DNA of 64,000 nucleotides from the NCBI GenBank assembly GCA_032719365.1, contig CM064872.1, positions 24,036,140 to 24,100,139 on the forward strand, given 5' to 3'. A program made the position numbers and the translations under genes. Under the pieces are notes generated by a model. The model worked only from the letters and a program-made list of their open reading frames with translations. It searched no databases and was not told the DNA's origin. How positions within the stretch are numbered: the first letter of the stretch is position 1; each line of letters starts with the position of its first letter. Origin of the DNA: Prinsepia uniflora. Its lineage: Eukaryota > Streptophyta > Magnoliopsida > Rosales > Rosaceae. Positions 11,575 through 22,724 of this stretch are shown here, piece by piece.

Positions 11575-14500
11575 ACCTTCCCTCCTTAAAGAATTTCGTC
11601 CTCGAAATTACCAATAACCTTATTCCACAACCACCACGTGGAAAACATTTCGACCACACATCTGTGTACACTTGTACACCCACATACTGGGACAACACCG
11701 GTCTCGTTTGTACCCAGACATCCCATCCCAGTCATACGTCATAATAGCAACAACACTCGACCACCTCGAGTGGAAATGATCACCTGATCCGCGATAAAAT
11801 CGCCTAACCATTTAGCTGACTCCTTCAGCTAGATGGTTCCCTTCCATTATCAATAAATCCTTACATTTGCTCCCGTCGGGAGTCACCAAATCTCATTTGT
11901 CAGTCCATGCTGACACCATCAGTCAAACTGTCACCACTAAGCTTTACCACCCTAGTAAAGCCCCAACCGATCGGTTAATCAATGACAACACCATGTACTA
12001 CATCGCCCTTGATGTAGCGTAAGATCAACCACATGATCTCAATTCGCAGGGCAAGCCCATCCTGCGACGTAAATAAATCTCAATGTCCATAATCGCCGAC
12101 TCCCTCAGCGAATCAAGACGCTGGAAAAATATAACGGCGTAGTAGCATCACGCAAGGCTACTCGTGGTTACTCTGACCACCAACTCACTCATCCTGAGTG
12201 TACGTATACCGCCAACTTACTCAATCAAGTGGTGTAACTGGAACACATTGAATACTAGCCCGGCAGTGAACACACATATCAATACCGGGGTTCCACTAGC
12301 CAACCGTGGCCAAGAGCTCCTGCTCATACAATCTTTGAACCCCGACAAAATCACTCTGCCCGGCGCACAGTATCCAATGTCCAGTCCACAATATAGCCAA
12401 ACAAATGATATCAGAACCAATCCGATTACCAACACCTTAGTTACACACCACTGGTACATCCCCTGTACCGCCATTAGGCACCACTCAGCCTAACCAGTAT
12501 CAATCTTCGTACAACGTACCCTGTACGTACCTCAATCCATCAATCTGACTATAGCCACCCAGGTCATAGCCCAACACGTTCCAGTAATGGAGTACATTTG
12601 CCCAACCAACATGAGACAAAACGAACTCCACCCATCAACTAGTTCCAAATCCGAATCCGAATCCGCAATTTCGTAAGAAATCCCGAATCCGAACCCAACA
12701 TCATATTTTTAATCCATTTCCAAATCCGAATCCGAAATCATTATTCCGTAAGCTAGCATTGGAATAATCATTCCGCACCCAAATCTAGTAATCCATTTTC
12801 GAGCTTCGCAATCGAATCCTGAATCGTCACCCAGAAATTCGATTCCAAAACCCAAAATCTCGTTTACGTCCATCAAGACGTAGCATAACCGAACCTATCG
12901 GTTGCCTGTCAAAACACTCGATTGACTTCATAGGGAAGCCAATCCCAATATTCACACGTCGAAGGTTGACAAAATCCGACCACATCGGAAACCTACTCAA
13001 CCCAGTCACAAACCATATGGACTTCACTCCGAAAAGAAGTTCAGTCCCGTCATCTACGACTCACATACTAAGGTAAGAGTGATAAAATCTCCACCCATCT
13101 GGATCATCAAGATCACAATCCAGATCCATCGCTGCGTCACCCGACAAGCAACATTACGATCCTAGATCGTCACATCATCCAAAGTCGACAACATCGCAAA
13201 TCAGATCCACCTAGGATCCACACATGCTCACATAGCTAACAAACCATCCGAAAGCTGATCGTAGGGTCTTACACCCTCAATTTGAATCATTCGTCAAATT
13301 TCCCTTGGTGGAAAGATGACCTCGCATTTCATCACCAAATCCAAAATCATACACAACTGCTTGTGTCCAATGACCCCAAGCCAAACATGGGTCCACCAAC
13401 CAATACACGCTCAACATACTGGTAGCAACAATCATCATCTGCCACGGCAGAAAATATGAAGTCAACCCTAATGACTTCGGAATACCAATCACCGGTGTGG
13501 AAACGAGCACTCCTCTCGTCTCCCAATCACAACTCTCCCCGAAACGGGAGTTCCAACCATGTTGGAAACAGACATGCTCCCAATGAGATGTCAAGTCCAA
13601 CCACTAGACTGCCCACGTCCATACCTCACTTGGACCACCACGTGTCCAAAATCAATTCATTACTCGGACCTCACGTCCGCCAATAATCATGTATGCACAC
13701 ACCCCGATTCCGAACGGAAATTTCCTCAACTCTGCCTGGATGTGCATACCATGCTGCCTTCGTCTCACATCTCAACCTAAACAGGTTCAATCCTCAGGTT
13801 CCAAGTGATTCACAATCACAAAATCCCACATCAATACCACGAATGGTTTTCCCCGACTTTTTCCAATTTCAATAATTTCCTTGTACTCTCTGGGGATATA
13901 AGAAATAAACAATCTTACCAATCTCGGAGTTGACAAAACTCCCCAAGTCCACCAATACACATGACATATGGAACAGCATCCCAAGATTCCCCAAATTTTC
14001 AATCATACCTTTTGATCCATTCATCACTTGTCATCATAAATCTGTTGGGACCTATCCCAACACATCACAACCTCCACTGGATTCCATCCAGTCCAAGACT
14101 CAACCACCACTGAGTCGCAGATACCGATCATCTGTTCATCATGACAGAGTCACACCCCAACTGGTGGCTCATCGTCAACACAATTTCTGACACCAGCACC
14201 AGCGCTAGTACCAGCACCATCGCACCATCATCAACACTAGTATCAGCACACAGGCATCCATACCAGTATTGGCATAAAGGTATCACCATACCGACATCCA
14301 TACATAGCACACGAACATCCATGCTAGCACACAGTGTGCAAAGTTGTCACCCTGGATCTCCGTTCATTACGAACGACGATCGCGTAACACCACTCGTACC
14401 CCACGACTATGGGTACCTCCAATTTGACCACTGGCACATCAGGATAATGGACGTTCCCTGAACATCCCCAAGTATTTAAACCATACTAAATACCCTCGAT

Positions 14501-14966
14501 AGCCAGTCATCCCGACACAACTGTCATCCAACAGTCATCGTTGTCAAGATCCGTATCCACACATCACACTACTATTCGATCCAACACGGGATTCCATATT
14601 TTCTTTCATAACCGCATCCGTAGATCGAATCCCATAATCCAGACTAGACTCACTAGAGTTATCCACATGGTCATCCACGACCTCAGCCGCTCGTCGCAGC
14701 ACAAGTTCTCACTTAAGGTTCACCTTCCGGTCCATCAATTATAAATTAGGGTTCCAAGGTCACACCCTAAGGTTCCACCGAACCCAACTGCCTTTTGCAG
14801 TAAAATCCACAACCTGACCGACCCCGCGGTCCTGACATCATATAGACGTCCAATCCAATCCAATCGTCAACTCAACGTGGGTTCCATCGTGGGTTCCACC
14901 ACGAAGGTCATCGGCTAACTCCGATGCACCAACACCCCGTACACTAGCCAACACTATTAGGGTCCA
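11575..14966 (-). mobile_element. Internal domain of array unit C, truncated at a fusion point
   Basis: Third internal domain. It matches units A and B until 14966, which equals 2220 in unit A, and stops about 316 bp short of where its PBS and 5' LTR should be. Differences from unit A that I could see are one lost 18-bp minisatellite copy and single-base changes at 14484, 14523 and 14770, all near the truncated end. The remaining domain still carries the polypurine tract at 11575. Confidence 0.85.
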
Positions 14967-17256
14967 CACGAATGCCCTCGGCCGAAATCACATGGCCAAG
15001 AAATCCAACACTGGTCAACCAGAACTGACACTTACTGAGCTTCGCATACAACTGATGCTCCCTCAACGTTTTAAGCACGATCCTCAGATGTTTCTCATGC
15101 GCCTTCGCACTCTTCGAATACACCAAAATATCATCAATGAAGACAATCACAAAACGATCCAAGTAGGGCCGGAACACTCGGTTCATAAGGTCCATAAAAG
15201 CTGCTGGGGCATTAGTCAAACCAAAAGGCATCACCACAAACTCATAGTGATCGTACCTGGTCCGGAAAGTTGTCTTCGGTATATCCTCCTCTTTAACCCT
15301 TAACTGGTGATAACCGGAGCGAAGATCAATCTTCGAGAAATACTGTGCTCCCTTGAGCTGGTCAAACAAATCATCAATCCGGGGTAGGGGGTACTTATTC
15401 CGAATAGTTACCTTATTCAGTTGCCTGTAATCCACACACAATCTCAATCCTCCGTCCTTTTTCTTGACAAACAAAACAGGTGCTCCCCAAGGTGACATAC
15501 TCGGTCGAATGAATCCTATATCGACCAACTCTTGCAACTGGGCCTTAAGTTCCCTCAATTCTGCAGGTGCCATACGATAAGGAGTCTGGGAAATAGGCTG
15601 TGTACCTGGTAGAAGCTCAATCGTAAACTCAAGATCTCGATGTGGGGGTAGTCCTGGCAACTCCTCGGGAAAAACATCGGGAAACTCCCGTACCACTGGT
15701 ATATCCTCCGCCCTCACTGGCTTAGCACGCGTATCCACCACATGAGTTAAGTAACCCTGGCACCCCTTACGTAACAATTTGCTAGCCTCGAGTGCCAAAA
15801 TAACTCCCGTAGGAAGTGCACGCTGATCCCCCTGAAACGTAGTCTCTGATAATCCGGGACTCCGAAAAGTCACTCTCCTATCGAAACATTCGATAGAAGC
15901 ATGATGTCTCGTCAACCAGTCCATACCCAAGATCACATCAAAGTCCCGTAAATCCAAGAGTAACAAATCTGCCAGTAACTCCACCTCGCCTACCATCACC
16001 GGACACTCTCTCAATACCTGAGTCACTACCAACACCTCCCCAGTAGGTAAAGTCACTCCTAACGCACAATCCAAAGTAGACACCTCCTTCTCCTTAACCA
16101 AACTACAACTCCGAGCTATAAATGAATGGGTAGCCCCGGGATCTATCAAAGTAAAAACAGTGTGACCAAGTATGGTGAGTGTACCTGTCACCACTCCCGG
16201 TGCTGACCTAGCCTCCTGCTGAGTCATAGTAAAAACTCGCGCCTGAGGTCCCGATGACCTACCGCGCCCTCTGGAACTGCTCGTGGCACCACCGCCACCC
16301 CTAGGGCCTACCGCCCCTGATACTGAAGCAATACTCCGCCCGGGTTCTGCTGCACCTCTGCCTGCTCCACCCTCCGGAGCTAACAATGGGCACTCCCGAC
16401 GGAAGTGTCCTCGCTCTCCACAATAGAAGCAAGTATCCCTACCGGGTCCACCGGTATGCCTCCCTGTAGAAGCCACTGAAGTCGCACTCACCTGAGGAGT
16501 CGGCTGTGACCTAGCTCCTCGAAATCCCGAGCCCTGAAAACTGCCTGGTCTGCCATACCGGGCTCCACCAGCCGATAATGATCCACCAAAATTACCCCGT
16601 TTCGGGGGCCTCTGACTCGATGCTCCTGGAAATGACTGCTCTCGGCGTCGAACACTGCCCGAATACTGTGGTCTAGCAGGTAAACTGGCCTCCACCCTGA
16701 CAGCAGCATCAGACAACTCTCGGAATGTAGCAAAAGAGCCGGCTGTCACTATGGCCCTAATCTCTCCCCGGAGGCCCAACTCAAACCGGCGGCACTTCTC
16801 CGCCTCAGTCGCCACAAATGCGGGAGCAAAACGAGATAGCATCTGGAACCTCTGCTCATACTCAGCAACTGTCAAGTTCCCTTGCTTCAAGTGAAGAAAT
16901 TCCGCTTCCTTCGCATCCCTGAAAGAACGGGGATAGTACTGATCTAGAAACCGCTCCCGGAAAGTCTCCCAAGTCACGGTATGTGCATCCCAGCCGGACA
17001 ATTCCAGCGTGTACCACCACTCGTAGGCAGCTCCATCCAACAGAAAAGTAGCTAACAATACCCGATCCTCGGGAGGACAGTGCATCACCCCAAAAATACG
17101 TTCTAGTCAGGTGATCCATCGGTGAGCTTCCTCGGGATCAGCCCCACCGCTAAACGTAGTAGCCCCAAGCCTCTGGGCTCTCTCGATCGAAGCGCTCTCA
17201 GTCCCTCTCGCCGCTTCATCTTCAGGTCGTGGAGGGGGTTCACGTCTCGGAGGCAT
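14967..17256 (-). pseudogene. Truncated Ty3/gypsy gag-pol (gag, protease, RT; Del/Tekay-like)
   Basis: The reading frame starts at the ATG at 17254-17256, 73 bases after the PBS. It stops in frame at codon 50 (TGA, 17107-17109) and is then open to the fusion point at codon 764. Domains in order: retrotransposon gag (residues 60-190), a CX2CX4HX4C zinc knuckle (276-289), an aspartic protease motif reading DPGATHSF (372-379), and reverse transcriptase with VDYRQLNK (607-614) and the catalytic FIDD box (706-709). The frame leaves gypsy sequence at V764/D765 and ends seven codons later in array DNA. RNase H, integrase and any chromodomain are missing, so no functional polyprotein can be made. The LTR length and RT suggest the Del/Tekay chromovirus group; the clade call is less sure than the superfamily. 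Confidence 0.93.
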
Positions 17257-17329
17257 GATCAATCGTACGCTGAAAGAGGCATAGAGTTAGTATAACAACC
17301 TAGACCCAACACAAATTGACACAACCTAT

Positions 17330-17341
17330 GCTCTGATACCA
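17330..17341 (-). promoter_or_regulatory. Primer binding site of the gypsy element
   Basis: TGGTATCAGAGC on the minus strand, two bases from the LTR end at 17344. It is the same tRNA-Met primer site as in the non-autonomous array. Confidence 0.92.
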
Positions 17342-17781
17342 ATTGTCAGGACCCGTCCCAAATATCACCTCGATACCCGGGATGAACCCTGCTCCCGTCT
17401 GACAATCACACTTACAGTGCCAAAAATAACCTTAATACAACTATAAGCATAACTATCAGACGAAGGAGTAAATATATACAACAGTAAGCCAGAGCATAGT
17501 ACTACAAAACGGACACCAAAAGTCCTACAAGTCTAAGTCCGCAACGGAAGAACGTTGGAAGCTCTATGCCTCGATATCTGCCTCAACGTTCACCCCAGCG
17601 CTATCACCACGACCTGGAGGGAAATTGAAAAAAAACAGAAGGTGTGAGTGGACCGAAAGGAATAAAATTTTTAAAATCGTTTACCATCAAATCAAAGTAA
17701 GGAAGCATAATCATTTGTTCCCTCCGGTTTGAAACCAGGCATGCCCAACGAAGTAGTAGAAAACAAAACCCATAATATGAA

Positions 17782-17880
17782 ACATCATAAGAAACAGAAA
17801 CACTATAAAACATCATAAGAAACAGATACACTATAAAACATCATAAGAAACAGATACACTATAAAACATCATAAGAAACA
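17782..17880 (-). repeat. 28-bp tandem repeat, about 3.5 copies
   Basis: A unit beginning CATCATAAGAAACAGATACA repeats every 28 bp inside the gypsy LTR. The first copy differs by one base from the others. Confidence 0.9.
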
Positions 17881-17929
17881 TGGTTCAGCATCAAAGCATC
17901 ATTTCCGATTAAACCTGCTGGACCTATCC

Positions 17930-18105
17930 GAGTCTTTAAACTCAACCAGGCCTCAAATATAAATCCGAGTCTTTAAACTCCCGAGTCTTTAAACTCAATA
18001 GGCCTATGGGGGTAATATCATAAATATCCGAGTCTTTAAACTCCCGAGTCTTTAAACTCAATCCGGGCCCGTTCCCCGTCAATCAATATCCGGGTCTTTA
18101 AACCC
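17930..18105 (-). repeat. Repeated hairpin GAGTCTTTAAACTC in the LTR
   Basis: Six copies of a 14-mer with complementary ends (GAGT...ACTC) are spread over 176 bp. The last copy is GGGTCTTTAAACCC, where both arms have changed together. A related cluster of about eight is in the LTR at 22725-25568. Confidence 0.8.
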
Positions 18106-20312
18106 ATATCCAGATCCAGCAAATCCAATCCATTTCAGTGTAAAACCATTCCGAAACCCATCACCAAACTCGAATTCGGAATCCCTAGTTCGAAGCCCTT
18201 TCGGCGTTCAGAACCGACATTCCGAACCCAAATCCGGAAAAAGATCCATGTTCATAACAAAACCATAGGAAAATCCTAAATCATATTCCACAACCCATTT
18301 ACCATCATCAGAAAACGTTTTTAGGTTGAATTTCTGAATTATAGCATCAAAATCTGAAAACCCGCTTTTTCTCGAAAAACGTGCAAAATCCCGAAAACGT
18401 CTCGAAAAACGTGCAAACATCTCAATCACATATAATCATCATCAGGACATAAAAACACACATAAAATCATAAAAAATTGATAAAAACAGTTAGGCATGCT
18501 CGGGAGTAAGAAAGAGTCCACTCACAGTTCAGAACAAGTCACTCGCGCCCCGTGCGCTCCTCAACCGTCTCTGGTGTCTCCCGTCCTGTCAATAGATACC
18601 AAATAGGGTCACAATTACATCAAGGATACCTTCCCTATTTTCCCCAATTTTTCGGGAATTCAATAATATTTTAATCCTAAACCCTAAACCGTACAGATTC
18701 CCGAACCATCCCGTAACACTGTCCGATTAACCCGAAACTATACCATTGGATTCGTTAGAACATTTAGGACTAAACTCATGTTGGAAGCTTGGCCGGATTC
18801 CTCCCCACGCGCCTCCACGCGCCGCCCAAAGTGGCTGCGCGTGGGCCTCACGCGCCTGCTACAGTGCCACCGTCTTCCTTGATCGAACTCGGTTCGCACC
18901 AGACGGCAACCCGGACCGACGAGAGCCGTTCTCCACCGTCCGGCCACCATTTCCCCTCCTATCTTCACCTAAAGCTTCGTCCACTCTCAAAGAATCCATC
19001 CCCCTCACTCTCTTGGTTCGACTCGACCCATAGCTTCACAACTGAAGCTCGAAAGAAAAACCAACAATCCTCTGTTTTTCTTCCCGGTCACTCAGCATTT
19101 CCCCCTTCACGGTGGTCATTCTAGACTCCTCCCACGACTTCACTGAACCACACACAACTCATGGGAACCCTCGATTCACCCTCTAACTCCACGATTTCCC
19201 GTTTGAAATTCACGGCCAAACAGGGTACAGAGTACCCGCCGTCGCACCACCTCCCACCGTGAACTTCCTCGTCACGGCAACCGTCATAAACGACTCCTAG
19301 GACCTCCCTAAACCTCACTTCACTCACCAAACCCTTCGATTCTAGCTCTAGGTCCACGACTTTTGAAATGAAAATCCACGGAAAACAGAGCAAAAGAGGT
19401 TACCCTTCGATTCCGGCGCCGCCGTGAGAACTGTCACCTACCACGGTGCTCGTGGGACTCCCCGTAGCCTCCTGAGTCTCCTAATGACTTGAATCGATCC
19501 ACCACACGGCACAGCAGCCACCACCGTCCACTGCCTCCTCTGTTTCTTCCAAATATCCAGCCGTCCACCACGTCGCCTCCGTGCACGGTTGCAGCCCCAA
19601 ACCGTGATCACCAGCACCGCCTAGCTTCACCGTCCTTCTCTCAACTCACTCTACACTCTCTCTAGCATCAAAATCGATCAATTTTCCTCAATTTCTTCTC
19701 TCTGTTTCTGTGTTCTTCGAAGGTGTTCACGGTTCAAATGAGGGTAAAGTGTGGCCGTGCACACTTGAGAACATATTGGAACCATCCAGTCCCTTGCACG
19801 TGTCCACCCTCCATAGGCCAGCCCAAAAAATCTCTGCCACTTGCCCTTATCTGATTGGGCTGAGGGAAAATGACCAAAATACCCCTCCTGCACAAATTAC
19901 CAGTTTACCCTCAGACTTTCCAGACCCGTATCTTTTCCGTCCGACGTCCGATGACAGCGTGCCGCCTGTCGTTGAACTCAGGACGTCGAGACCTATCCAA
20001 CGGTCCTCGGTCTACGTGAAAATCACAAGTCCTCCAAAAAGTCAACATTTCCCTCGTTTACTCAAAATTACGGTAACGCCCCCAACCTTCCGTACATCAT
20101 AACTTTTCCTCCGGTTGTCCGAATCGAACCTGCCACCTGTCTACGGACTCGTGACGTCCTAACCTACGTCACGGTCAAGGGCTAACACTCATCCAATCGA
20201 TAGTACAAAAAGTCAACTTTTCGTCTACTATTCACAAGGGCAAAATCGTCCTTTTTTACAAAACTTCACAAAAATTACATTTTTACCCTTCCCGAAGGTA
20301 CGGGTTGTTACA

Positions 20313-22724
20313 CCCAGCACTAGATTCAAATCCAAGACCCATACTTATGCGAGACGAACCACACACGTCCTGCACAGGTCTAATGATGGTCAAGATATCC
20401 AGCCACCTTCGCTCCTACAAGATAGAGTAATCTCCTCATCTGCATGTCCAACATATCCAACCTCTATCTTGTCACCTTATCCTCCTGATCCACCATACTT
20501 CAATCCTAAGCCAGAAGCAATCCAGTCCCGATCCACTCATTCCTAAGTGGATCCCACTTCTCGTCCATACAAGTCTTACCATAAGACCGTCAAATCGATC
20601 CAGAATACTACACGTCTAGATTGTGGATTCTCTTCCATAACCTCTTATCGATCAGTTATAGTCACGCCTTCTCAGCTTCCTTCCATCACCCTACAACGGA
20701 ACTCACAATGGTCCACAACTATAAGATCACAAGGCATTCTGTCTTAATCCAACTTAGCACAATCCCAAGACGTTCGTCACACATGCCACACTCAGCGTCA
20801 CCAAGTACTCTTCCTACTCTTGAACACATCCAAAAGTGTCCACGATCAAGGGGGGTCACAAATCCTGACGTCCCAACAACGAGTCTCACAAATTGACTCC
20901 AGAGTATCACTATACGACCTAATCACCAACTCAGAACCAAACAAAACATCTCATTGTGTCAATCTCAACATTTCATGATTTCGAGATTCCAGCTATGGGA
21001 CTTCATCCTTAAGTATGCCATCTCTAGACGAACTGTCCAAACGTCACTTCCTCTACTACACTAAAGAAACAACTCATACGGATCACAATCACGAATCCGT
21101 AGCCAAAAAAACTCACTGACCAACTCGCCTGTCTGTTATCACCGTTTATGTACATCCAAATGGATGTCAATCATCACCTCTCTTGATGATCACATCACAA
21201 CCTTTCCGAAGTTCAACTCCGAGCACCACTATCATACTCGTACCTAACTCTCAGGATTACTATCACCAATCACTCGCTTCGGACTCCTCAATCACTATCC
21301 TCGAAGTCGCCAAGCCCTAGTCTCGAAGAGTCATCAAGTACCAGCCTCGACATCACCAACTACCAACACCCTCCGTAATAGCCAACATCTGCTGACTTAT
21401 TCGTCAGATCCTACGGTATCTATGTAGACCAAACTCACTCATGGTCAACCTGACCCTGCCAACCTAGCTCGATCCAACACGAAGCAAGGTCCACCGCTCT
21501 TCCCCTGCGCTACTCTGATCCAACTGATAGCATCCTGACTGTTCGTCCACACATGACCTGCCCATGGTCATCACATCTCCCAACTCTATTCGTGGTTCCT
21601 ACCAGACACCAGCACCACACACCTAGCCATAACCTCGGCTCACAATGTTCCCATCCTACCGTTCACAATCATCCCAGCTCGTGGTACATCATCTCCTATC
21701 TCGTGTTCACAGCACAACAGTCCCGAACCTCCGCTATTACCGAGCCAAACCCTCAATCTACGCTTGAGTCGGGGGAACCGACATCCCTCGTAATCCACAA
21801 CTCTGAGCAACTCAATGCTCATCCAATGCCGCAATCTCACTGGATTCGTCCAGAGTCATCCACCCAACCATCCAAAACCTCGGCTGTGCCCAGCAGCACC
21901 ATTTCCAATCTGGTCGTAAATCGGCCCAACCACAACAACTACCTAACCACAAACCCCAACTCAAGTTTCCCAAACTAAGCACTTCCTCTGGGGTTTCTCA
22001 CCAAGATACTCACTGTTACAAGCTAGCCCTCATAACAGGGTTCCTCAAATCCTCCCTCGAGTTATCAAAACCCACGACATCCACTATCTCACAACAACCT
22101 CCCCTCGGGTTGTCACGCCCGGCTAAGACCATCCCTTTTCGTAAAGTCTACACACCAACGTCAACCTGTAACCAACGCTAGGGGGAATCCCTCAAATGAG
22201 GCGTTCGGCTACTCGTAGCCGCACAAATCCAATCACAACCAACTGACCAAAAGGTCACCAATCCATACTTTCGTCATCTGGCCTAACATGCCACTTTCAA
22301 CCCGCCTCCTCGGCCCAAGTGTACTACCAGCTCAACAGGCTGTCATCCGCCTCCACATACTTACCAGTCAACCATCAATCTTAGGCCACTGGTTACCATC
22401 CAGGTTAGCCACGCTGGCATACATCCGACCCTATGGTCTAACCATCGAGCATAACCAGCTCCAAAAACGCTAACTACTCTTTCCCTAAGCCGACATACGT
22501 CATACCTTGTACCGCGTATCGAGCGACTATCACCCTGGCACTAACAACCGCCGCTAACTAATCACTAACGAACGTACTGTCACTATCGCGTCCAGGTTGT
22601 TGACGGGCTGTTCTGCATTGAGACATCACATCCACAGTAGCATCACAACACCCAAGTCGACGAGCTAACGACACTGCGAACCAAACCTCGCGCAGAGCGC
22701 ACAAAACCTGCTCTGATACCAATT
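20313..22724 (-). mobile_element. Truncated internal domain of a third LTR element (non-coding)
   Basis: This is the PBS-proximal 2.4 kb of another coding-free internal domain. The PBS is at 22710-22721, followed by the LTR at 22725. Just downstream of the PBS in element sense it has the GATGTCTC block also seen in the array and in the element at 37229, so the three are distant relatives. It has its own stem-loops, for example GGCTAC-tc-GTAGCC near 22208 and ACAACC/GGTTGT near 22091. Its 3' half and 3' LTR are missing where the gypsy LTR begins. A chance open frame of 141 codons at 21553-21978 has no recognisable domain. Confidence 0.78.
22710..22721 (-). promoter_or_regulatory. Primer binding site of the third element
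   Basis: TGGTATCAGAGC on the minus strand, three bases from the LTR end at 22725. Confidence 0.9.

Larger units (their letters stand above)
17344..20312 (-). mobile_element. 5' LTR of the truncated gypsy element (2969 bp)
   Basis: In element orientation it begins TGTAACAACCCGTACC at 20312 and ends TGACA at 17344, followed by the PBS. Its sequence differs from the array LTR over most of its length, but the order of motifs is the same: a U3 13-mer at 19958-19970 and 20129-20141, and a paired ACGT site at 20150-20173. The bases to the right (CCCAG, 20313-20317) would be its target duplication, but the partner LTR is gone. It contains no genes; the small frames inside it are chance. Confidence 0.88.

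Noticed and set aside
1..14966. Interpretation of the 6.4 kb repeat as rDNA or centromeric satellite
   Set aside because: PBS, polypurine tract and LTR ends recur at each unit, and no rRNA sequence is visible; it is a retrotransposon array.
17930..18105. CRISPR-like array (short repeats with spacers)
   Set aside because: The context is a plant LTR, repeats are 14 bp and imperfect, spacing is irregular and no cas genes exist; the window is eukaryotic.
21553..21978. 141-codon open frame, plus strand
   Set aside because: It lies antisense in a non-coding internal domain and reads as proline/serine/histidine-rich noise without a domain.
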